Source of the DNA: JBDRTU01 sp043823825
GTDB lineage: Bacteria; Patescibacteriota; Patescibacteriia; Veblenbacterales; UBA10138
NCBI GenBank assembly: GCA_043823825.1
Contig: JBDRTU010000024.1
Span: 1-11,053 of the forward strand
Direction of reading: 5' to 3'
Length of the DNA stretch: 11,053 bases
Shown here: positions 7,102 through 11,053 of the stretch, piece after piece
How positions within the stretch are numbered: position 1 is the stretch's first letter
Layout of the letters: each line of letters starts with the position of its first letter
The notes under the pieces: model-generated
Told to the model about the DNA's origin: nothing
Seen by the model: the letters and a program-made list of their open reading frames with translations, nothing else
Database searches by the model: none
Made by a program: the position numbers and the translations under genes

Positions 7102-8719
7102 GACAAAATACATTTTTATCTCAGGTGGGGTAATGTCTTCGGTGGGCAAGGGTATAGCCGCTGCCTCGTTGGCTAAACTTTTACAAAGCAAAGGCTATAG
7201 CGTTTGTCCGGTAAAGTGTGAAAATTATTTAAATGTAGACGCAGGCACTATTCGTCCAACCGAACATGGTGAGGTGTTTGTTTGCGACGACGGTATTGAA
7301 ACTGATCAAGATATTGGAACTTATGAGCGATTTTTAGACTCATCTTTATCGCGTGATAATTTTATCACCATGGGTCAAATCTACCAGTTCGTTATTAACA
7401 GGGAACGTTCTTTTGGTTACGAAGGTGAAGATGTTGAGGCTATCCCTCATTTATGCGATGAAATTATTGGTCGTATTAAGCAGGCGGGTAGAAAAATGAA
7501 GGCCGACATTGTGGTAATAGAACTAGGTGGTACGGCCGGTGAATATCAAAATATTTTTTATTATGAATCATCTCGTATTATGAAGTTACGGGATAAAGAT
7601 AGCGTGTTGCATGTTCACGTAGCATATTTACCAACCCCGCCAACTGTAGGGGAGATGAAATCAAAGCCGGTTCAGACTTCTGTCCACATATTAAACTCCA
7701 TGGGAATTCAACCGGATTTTTTAATTGCCCGGGCGCAAAAACCGCTTGATAAAAAAAGAAAAGAGCGGCTGGCGATGTTCTGTAACTTAGATTGTGATGA
7801 TATTATTTCTAATCCTGACCTCGATTCAGTTTATGATGTGGCTCTTAAATTAGATGAACAGAATTTTGCCGACCGTATACTGAAGCGTTTCCATCAAAAA
7901 TCGCGCGCCAAGGATTTATCAGAATGGCGTAAGTTAGCTAAAACTGTTAAGTCTGTAACACGCGAGTTGCCAATTGCTTTGGTGGGGAAATATTTTTCTA
8001 CCGGAGATTATGTTCTATCTGATGTTTATATTTCAGTTATAGAATCCCTAAAACATGCTGGTTGGTTCCATAAAGTTAAACCGGAATTTCACTGGATTGA
8101 TACGGAAAAAATTGAGGCTGATGGTGCTGAAAAGTATTTACAAGGTATGGCTGGAGTGGTAGTGCCAGGCGGTTTTGGCTCACGGGGAATAGAGGGAATT
8201 ATTCAAGCTATTAAATATGTACGTGAAAATCAGTTACCTTACTTTGGTTTATGTTATGGCATGCAATTAGCCACAGTGGAAATCGCTCGTCACTTATGTG
8301 GTTTAAGAAATGCTAATTCCACCGAGATTAATCCCAAAACTAAACATCCTGTAATACATATTATGCCGGATCAAGAAAAAAAATTACTCTCGCGCGATTA
8401 TGGCGCTACTATGCGTTTAGGCTCTTGGGATTGCCATTTAGTTAAGGGCACTCGGGCTTATGAAGCGTATGGCGAAGATAAAATTTCCGAGCGGCACAGG
8501 CATCGCTATGAATTTAATAATGACTATCGGGCGCGACTAGAAAAAGTAGGATTAACAATTTCCGGAACTTCGCCCGATGGGCATTTAGTAGAGATAGTAG
8601 AATTAAAAGATCATCCCTGGTTTGTGGGTGTGCAGTTTCATCCTGAATTCAAATCCCGCCCTTTACGACCGCACCCCTTGTTCCGGAATTTTATTGGGGC
8701 GTGTGTGGGTAATGCTTAA
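7094..8719 (+). CDS. pyrG: CTP synthase (glutamine-dependent)
   Basis: PyrG makes CTP from UTP, ATP and glutamine in the cytosol. The 541 aa (E. coli 545) comprise an N-terminal synthetase domain (about 1-270) and a C-terminal class I glutamine amidotransferase (about 290-541). Seen: the P-loop-like SGGVMSSVGKG (10-20) with Lys19, Lys41, Asp73 in ETDQDIG and Glu143 in IELGGT (E. coli K18, K40, D72, E140), KSKPVQTSV for UTP binding, and the amidotransferase triad Cys387 (GLCYGMQ), His516 and Glu518 (FHPEF). Departures from the E. coli-type sequence are CENYLNVDAGTIRP for LDPYINVDPGTMSP, GTYERF for GHYERF, and GGTAGEYQN for GGTVGDIES. The last resembles a form I recall from CPR genomes. It is the final gene of its run, overlapping rplI by 8 bp and followed by a terminator. 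Confidence 0.97.
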   Translation: MAKTKYIFISGGVMSSVGKGIAAASLAKLLQSKGYSVCPVKCENYLNVDAGTIRPTEHGEVFVCDDGIETDQDIGTYERFLDSSLSRDNFITMGQIYQFVINRERSFGYEGEDVEAIPHLCDEIIGRIKQAGRKMKADIVVIELGGTAGEYQNIFYYESSRIMKLRDKDSVLHVHVAYLPTPPTVGEMKSKPVQTSVHILNSMGIQPDFLIARAQKPLDKKRKERLAMFCNLDCDDIISNPDLDSVYDVALKLDEQNFADRILKRFHQKSRAKDLSEWRKLAKTVKSVTRELPIALVGKYFSTGDYVLSDVYISVIESLKHAGWFHKVKPEFHWIDTEKIEADGAEKYLQGMAGVVVPGGFGSRGIEGIIQAIKYVRENQLPYFGLCYGMQLATVEIARHLCGLRNANSTEINPKTKHPVIHIMPDQEKKLLSRDYGATMRLGSWDCHLVKGTRAYEAYGEDKISERHRHRYEFNNDYRARLEKVGLTISGTSPDGHLVEIVELKDHPWFVGVQFHPEFKSRPLRPHPLFRNFIGACVGNA

Positions 8720-8750
8720 AGTATAACCAAATACAGTTTGTCAATAATCA

Positions 8751-8782
8751 AAAAATCCCCCCAGTTGCTTTAGGGGATTTTT
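8751..8782. terminator. Bidirectional intrinsic terminator between convergent pyrG and rpmA
   Basis: AAAAATCCCC (8751-8760) pairs perfectly with GGGGATTTTT (8773-8782) around a 12-nt loop. Read on either strand, the GC part of the stem is followed by at least five U residues, so it can end pyrG on + and rpmA on -. It lies midway between the two stop codons. Confidence 0.9.
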
Positions 8783-8793
8783 GTGAATACTTA

Positions 8794-9084
8794 TTACTTT
8801 TTTTCAGCGATCGGGACAACTGTTACTACTTTAGCCAATTTATTCTTGCCAGTAAAACTTTTACGCCATTTTCTAATAAACTGAACCTCTCCAGCTTTTG
8901 TAGCAAATAAAGTATCGTCACTGCCGCGTTTTACCCCAAGTCCAGGGAAAAATTTAGTACCGCGCTGGCGTACAATAACCATACCGGGTTTGGCTGGCTG
9001 ACCAGCAAACAGTTTAACACCTAGTCTTTTAGATTGTGAGTCGCGGCCTAAACTAGTAGAGCCGCCTGCTTTAGTATGAGCCAT
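8794..9084 (-). CDS. rpmA: 50S ribosomal protein L27
   Basis: L27 is a large-subunit protein whose N-terminus reaches towards the peptidyl-transferase centre. The 96-aa sequence begins MAHTKAGGSTSLGRDSQSKRLGVKLFAGQ, the family signature, followed by VIVRQRGTKFFPG (about 37-49) and DDTLFATKAGEVQF (about 56-69). There is no N-terminal extension of the kind cleaved off in Firmicutes. The C-terminus has a basic and hydrophobic tail beyond the core. L27 normally follows rplU (L21); here it stands alone, convergent with pyrG and divergent from the C39 peptidase gene. It has its own promoter at 9149-9177, and a perfect palindrome lies 16 nt before the start codon. No Shine-Dalgarno is seen. Confidence 0.97.
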   Translation of the reverse strand: MAHTKAGGSTSLGRDSQSKRLGVKLFAGQPAKPGMVIVRQRGTKFFPGLGVKRGSDDTLFATKAGEVQFIRKWRKSFTGKNKLAKVVTVVPIAEKK

Positions 9085-9100
9085 AATTTTTAGAAGTTAG

Positions 9101-9116
9101 TCCGCCAGCTGGCGGA
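9101..9116. repeat. Perfect 16-bp palindrome in the rpmA leader
   Basis: TCCGCCAGCTGGCGGA is its own reverse complement and 75% GC in an AT-rich gap. In the rpmA mRNA it could form a 6-bp hairpin with loop AGCU, ending 16 nt before the start codon. It could be a leader hairpin, a protein-binding site, or one copy of a dispersed genomic palindrome; it occurs once in this window. Confidence 0.7.
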
Positions 9117-9148
9117 TAGAATATAGATTAAATTAAGATAACGAAATT

Positions 9149-9177
9149 AGTATAGCTGAAATTATAAAATCGGTCAA
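9149..9177 (-). promoter_or_regulatory. Predicted rpmA promoter
   Basis: On the minus strand TTGACC (9177-9172), 17 bp and TATACT (9154-9149); both hexamers match consensus at 5 of 6. The start is expected near 9142, giving a leader of about 58 nt that contains the palindrome at 9101-9116. Confidence 0.75.
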
Positions 9178-9180
9178 GAT

Positions 9181-9209
9181 TTGTATAGTTTTAGTCTTTT
9201 ACATATGAT
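9181..9209 (+). promoter_or_regulatory. Predicted promoter of the C39 peptidase gene, giving a leaderless mRNA
   Basis: TTGTAT (9181-9186), 17 bp and TATGAT (9204-9209). The usual start, about 7 bases after the -10 hexamer, is the A of the ATG at 9216. The earlier ATGs at 9205 and 9208 are out of frame with the gene. The promoter is divergent from that of rpmA. Confidence 0.55.
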
Positions 9210-9215
9210 GACTAT

Positions 9216-10004
9216 ATGAAGTTAAGATTAGTTATATTGTTATTCGTGTTAATTGTGACTGTTATTTTTAGTGGGTATTTTTTGGGGCATCAATATTGGA
9301 CACCAGACAACACTGATTTATCATATATTGATAAACCAATAATTAATTCTGAGTTATTTGTAAATTTATCTAATAACCAAAATCATCCAAAGGCGGATAA
9401 TAATGAAGTTACAACAGAGCCAGAGTTAAAATCTAAACAAGATCACTTAATTAAAATTTTAAAAGTGCCATTTACAGTGCAAGCACCGCACGCTAATTGG
9501 GATATGCCTTATCAAGAAGCATGCGAGGAGGCGGCTATGATTATGGTGGCTGATTTTGTGTCAGGACGTAATGATTTGCGTTTACCGCCAGAAGAAGCTG
9601 ATCAAAGGATATTAGCGTTAATTGCTTGGGAAGAAGAGCAAGGCTATGCTATTGATGTCACGGCAGCAGAGGTCGCTAAAATTTTAAGTGAACGCTGGGG
9701 TATCGGGGCAGAAATTAGGTCTTATGATGCAGAAAAGTTACGGTCGGAAATAGTATTAGGCAAGCCGGTTATTCTTCCAGCAGCTGGTAGATTATTAGGT
9801 AATCCATATTTCAGAAATCCTGGGCCGTTGTATCATATGTTAGTAGTAAAAGGCTATGAAGGAGAGGAATTTATTACTAATGATCCAGGAACTAGGAGGG
9901 GGGAAAATTTTCGCTATCATTATTCTGTTTTCGACAGGGCAGTTCATGACTGGAATGGGGGAGAGGTAGAAAATGGCGAGCAGGTAATGATTATAATAAA
10001 GTAG
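9216..10004 (+). CDS. Membrane-anchored C39-like cysteine peptidase
   Basis: A 262-aa protein with an N-terminal hydrophobic segment (about residues 4-24) acting as signal anchor, a low-complexity Asn/Glu/Lys-rich linker (about 30-80) and a papain-like domain of the C39/BtlCP type (about 83-262). Visible catalytic residues are Gln89 in VPFTVQAPHANW (oxyanion hole), Cys103 in EACEEAAMIM, His207 in YHMLVVKGY and Asp223 in TNDPG. All are present, so activity is likely. C39 domains attached to ABC exporters cleave double-glycine leaders, but this free-standing anchored form, common in CPR genomes as I recall, has no assigned substrate; wall or surface protein processing is inference. Transcribed alone from a predicted leaderless promoter. 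The next gene has its own promoter after a terminator. Confidence 0.87.
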   Translation: MKLRLVILLFVLIVTVIFSGYFLGHQYWTPDNTDLSYIDKPIINSELFVNLSNNQNHPKADNNEVTTEPELKSKQDHLIKILKVPFTVQAPHANWDMPYQEACEEAAMIMVADFVSGRNDLRLPPEEADQRILALIAWEEEQGYAIDVTAAEVAKILSERWGIGAEIRSYDAEKLRSEIVLGKPVILPAAGRLLGNPYFRNPGPLYHMLVVKGYEGEEFITNDPGTRRGENFRYHYSVFDRAVHDWNGGEVENGEQVMIIIK

Positions 10005-10012
10005 AAAATACC

Positions 10013-10041
10013 TTGATTATTATAGGAGTGCCTGTTAAGAT
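10013..10041 (+). promoter_or_regulatory. Possible promoter of a small RNA
   Basis: TTGATT (10013-10018), 17 bp and TAAGAT (10036-10041) with an exact extended TGn (10033-10035). Each hexamer matches at 4 of 6. It would start an RNA near 10048 that ends at the terminator at 10203. Weak in an AT-rich gap; read-through from the C39 gene is the alternative. Confidence 0.3.
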
Positions 10042-10143
10042 CTGTTCTAGGGTGGCCACAATTTACAATACAAATGTGTTGTAAAGTGTTGTGTGGAAGT
10101 GAACGACGAGCAATCCCCGGAGTTTCCACTCTTCTTAACTTTC

Positions 10144-10187
10144 ATCCATATTCTGGGTGGTATGTAGTCCAGGTAAGTAATATGGAT
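10144..10187 (+). promoter_or_regulatory. Alternative (antiterminator-like) hairpin
   Basis: ATCCATATT (10144-10152) pairs perfectly with AATATGGAT (10179-10187). Stacked directly inside, CTGGG (10153-10157) pairs with TCCAG (10168-10172), one G-U, around the 10-nt loop TGGTATGTAG; six bases (10173-10178) bulge on the 3' side. The inner stem uses the 5' arm of the terminator and the outer stem uses its loop, so the two folds exclude each other. Confidence 0.5.
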
Positions 10188-10203
10188 TGGCCTGGACTTT
10201 TTT
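10166..10203 (+). terminator. Intrinsic terminator
   Basis: AGTCCAGG (10166-10173) pairs perfectly with CCTGGACT (10191-10198) around a 17-nt loop, followed by six T residues (10198-10203). It closes the transcript from the C39 gene or from the candidate small RNA, upstream of the abrB promoter. Confidence 0.85.
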
Positions 10204-10218
10204 ATTCGTTTAATTTTC

Positions 10219-10247
10219 TTGACCACTTGTATAATTCATGATATCAT
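10219..10247 (+). promoter_or_regulatory. Predicted abrB-hlyD promoter with overlapping palindrome
   Basis: TTGACC (10219-10224), 17 bp and TATCAT (10242-10247), each 5 of 6. The start is expected near 10254, leaving about 29 nt before the ATG. The perfect 10-bp palindrome ATGATATCAT (10238-10247) covers the -10 hexamer, a natural place for a repressor such as the AbrB-type protein encoded next. Confidence 0.6.
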
Positions 10248-10282
10248 TAGTAAGATATTTCATACTTTTCATATTATAGATT

Positions 10283-10531
10283 ATGTCTAAAATTAGGGTT
10301 CAAGATAAATTCTTAAATGTTGCCTGCCTTGGAACTACCAAGCTAGGTGACCGGGGTCAGGTTGTAATACCTGCTGAAGTAAGAAAAGCTCTTAAGTTAA
10401 AAGCTGGTGACAAATTATTTGCTTTTGTGGTGCACGGCAAAGTTTTATCAATGATTAAAACAGATGCCATTGATAGATTTTTATCACAATTTTCTAACAA
10501 GATGTTAGTTTCTAAAAAGAAAGGTAAATAA
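10283..10531 (+). CDS. AbrB/MazE/SpoVT-family DNA-binding protein
   Basis: An 82-aa swapped-hairpin transcription factor. The AbrB core spans about residues 17-61: GTTKLGDRGQVVIPAEVRKALKLKAGDKL is the classic pattern, followed by the strand FVVHGKVLSMIK and a basic tail (KKKGK). Such proteins bind DNA as dimers and either regulate their own operon or act as antitoxins. No toxin gene follows; instead the HlyD-type gene begins 3 bases after its stop, so it is most likely the regulator of that export operon. The palindrome over its own -10 hexamer fits autoregulation, which is inference. The ATG at 10283 leaves a 16-residue N-terminal extension before the core; there is no Shine-Dalgarno. Confidence 0.88.
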   Translation: MSKIRVQDKFLNVACLGTTKLGDRGQVVIPAEVRKALKLKAGDKLFAFVVHGKVLSMIKTDAIDRFLSQFSNKMLVSKKKGK

Positions 10532-10534
10532 AAT

Positions 10535-11053
10535 ATGTGGCGAGTTTTAAAATTAAAAAAAATTTGGATACCCTTACTGATTGTCATAATAATCGTCGGG
10601 GCAGTTTCTTATGCTCGTAATCAGGGATCAAGACCTCAATACACCACTGCAACTGTTGCAGAACAAAACTTAAAGCAAACCGTCTCAGTAACAGGTACTG
10701 TAGAGGCAGCAGAGGACATTGAATTGAATTTTAAAACTGTTGGCCGTTTAGCTACTATGCCTTATAAAGTTGGAGACCTTGTAAAAGTAGGTGATTTACT
10801 AGCTTCTCTAGAAGCGAGTGATTCTCAAGCTGCAGTTTTAACTGCTCAAGCCCAATTACAGCAAGCTGAAGCTTCGTTAGATAAATTAAAAGCTGGAAGT
10901 CAGGAGGAAGATATCGCGGTTTATCAGGCCGCAGTAGACGTTGCTAAAACTACGCTAGCTAATACACGGCAAGCTTTAGTTAATACTAAGGCTAGCCAAC
11001 AGCAAGCAGTAGATAATGCCTGGTCCAAGCTAGTTGGTTTGCCAGCCGAAGCA
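10535..11053 (+). CDS. HlyD/MacA-type efflux periplasmic adaptor, 3'-truncated by window edge
   Basis: The reading frame runs from ATG 10535 to the window end without a stop (173 codons). The product starts with a basic stretch (MWRVLKLKK) and a membrane anchor (about residues 10-26). Next come TATVAEQNLKQTVSVTGTVE (about 39-58), the typical first strand of membrane-fusion proteins, and a biotinyl/lipoyl-like half (VGRLATMPYKVGDLVKVGDLLASLE, about 69-93). An Ala/Gln-rich coiled coil (from about 97) follows, cut by the edge. Such adaptors work with an ABC transporter (MacB-like) or RND pump; in an organism without an outer membrane they would sit on the outside face of the membrane. AAAGG about 10 bases upstream is the only Shine-Dalgarno-like sequence seen before a start here. 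An ABC ATPase and permease are expected beyond the window. Confidence 0.9.
   Translation, partial: MWRVLKLKKIWIPLLIVIIIVGAVSYARNQGSRPQYTTATVAEQNLKQTVSVTGTVEAAEDIELNFKTVGRLATMPYKVGDLVKVGDLLASLEASDSQAAVLTAQAQLQQAEASLDKLKAGSQEEDIAVYQAAVDVAKTTLANTRQALVNTKASQQQAVDNAWSKLVGLPAEA

Larger units (their letters stand above)
10048..10203 (+). ncRNA. Candidate structured RNA (small RNA or C39 3'UTR)
   Basis: The gap between the C39 gene and the abrB promoter is rich in complementary segments. TTTACAATA (10062-10070) pairs with TGTTGTAAA (10077-10085), 9 bp with one G-U and a 6-nt loop. CCACA (10056-10060) can extend this by pairing with TGTGG (10092-10096). GTGGAA (10093-10098) pairs with TTCCAC (10124-10129), competing with that extension. 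The 3' end is an intrinsic terminator with an alternative fold. It matches none of the tmRNA, RNase P, SRP or tRNA motifs I know. An independent RNA of about 156 nt is possible; the 3'UTR of the peptidase mRNA is the simpler reading. Confidence 0.35.

Noticed and set aside
9992..9997. Perfect TATAAT near the end of the C39 gene.
   Set aside because: No acceptable -35 hexamer at 16-18 bp; lies in an AT-rich stretch coding for the C-terminal isoleucines.
9944..10129. Minus-strand open frame of 61 codons at the end of the C39 gene.
   Set aside because: Overlaps the C39 coding end and the structured gap; low-complexity Ile/Ser/Pro tail typical of an antisense shadow.
10049..10173. T-box riboswitch resemblance: AGGGTGG at 10049-10055, and GGGTGGTA at 10155-10162 just before a terminator.
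   Set aside because: The second copy lacks the ACCGCG part and the second antiterminator helix; UGGU sits in a 10-nt hairpin loop instead of a bulge. No Stem I or specifier loop is recognisable, and the downstream genes are not tRNA-related.
10230..10235. Perfect TATAAT in the abrB upstream region.
   Set aside because: No -35 hexamer at the right distance; TTGACC at 10219 pairs better with TATCAT at 10242 at a 17-bp spacing.
10074..10241. A 55-codon open frame on + (starting MCCKVLCGSERR) across the structured gap.
   Set aside because: It runs through the intrinsic terminator and into the abrB promoter, has no ribosome-binding site, and an ORF this short is expected by chance.
10357..10587. 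Minus-strand open frame of 76 codons across abrB and hlyD.
   Set aside because: Antisense shadow of two recognised genes.

Overview
The window looks like a piece of a Candidate Phyla Radiation (Patescibacteria) chromosome, probably from a Parcubacteria-like lineage. The evidence is an AT-rich background (about 37-40% GC in hand-counted lines), dense gene packing with tiny gaps or short overlaps, and protein types I associate with that group. These are an N-terminally anchored PEGA/beta-propeller protein, a membrane-anchored C39-like peptidase with the VPFTxQAPxxNW motif, an AbrB gene beside an HlyD-type adaptor, and a CTP synthase carrying GGTAGEYQN where E. coli PyrG has GGTVGDIES. The taxonomy is inference. 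No rRNA, tRNA, CRISPR array or insertion sequence was recognised.

Layout. (1) 1-2364 (+): the 3' part of rmlD, an unrecognised 262-aa gene of clearly different base composition, and rmlA. rmlD and rmlA belong to dTDP-L-rhamnose synthesis; the middle gene interrupts them and has its own promoter inside the end of rmlD. (2) 2318-3703 (-): a membrane-anchored PEGA/beta-propeller protein, convergent with rmlA and overlapping it by 47 bp. A candidate rmlA terminator lies inside its coding region. (3) 3778-5031 (+): murA, the first committed step of peptidoglycan synthesis. (4) 5103-8719 (+): a tight four-gene run (S41 carboxyl-terminal protease, acylphosphatase, ribosomal protein L9, CTP synthase) behind a good promoter and closed by a bidirectional terminator. 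(5) 8794-9084 (-): rpmA (L27), with a good promoter and a perfect 16-bp palindrome in its leader. (6) 9216-10004 (+): a C39-like peptidase whose promoter predicts a leaderless mRNA. (7) 10005-10282: a 278-bp gap holding a possible small RNA or 3'UTR with two mutually exclusive hairpins (one an intrinsic terminator), then the promoter of the next operon. (8) 10283-11053 (+): an AbrB-type regulator and, 3 bp later, an HlyD-family adaptor cut by the window edge.

The genes are mostly housekeeping and envelope functions: surface sugar supply, wall precursor synthesis, extracytoplasmic proteolysis and sorting, ribosomal proteins, pyrimidine nucleotides and an export system. Promoters are easy to find (TTGNNN, 17-bp spacer, TANNNT), but recognisable Shine-Dalgarno sequences are almost absent. 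The least explained parts are the composition-shifted orphan gene at 819-1607 and the bistable RNA-like element at 10144-10203.
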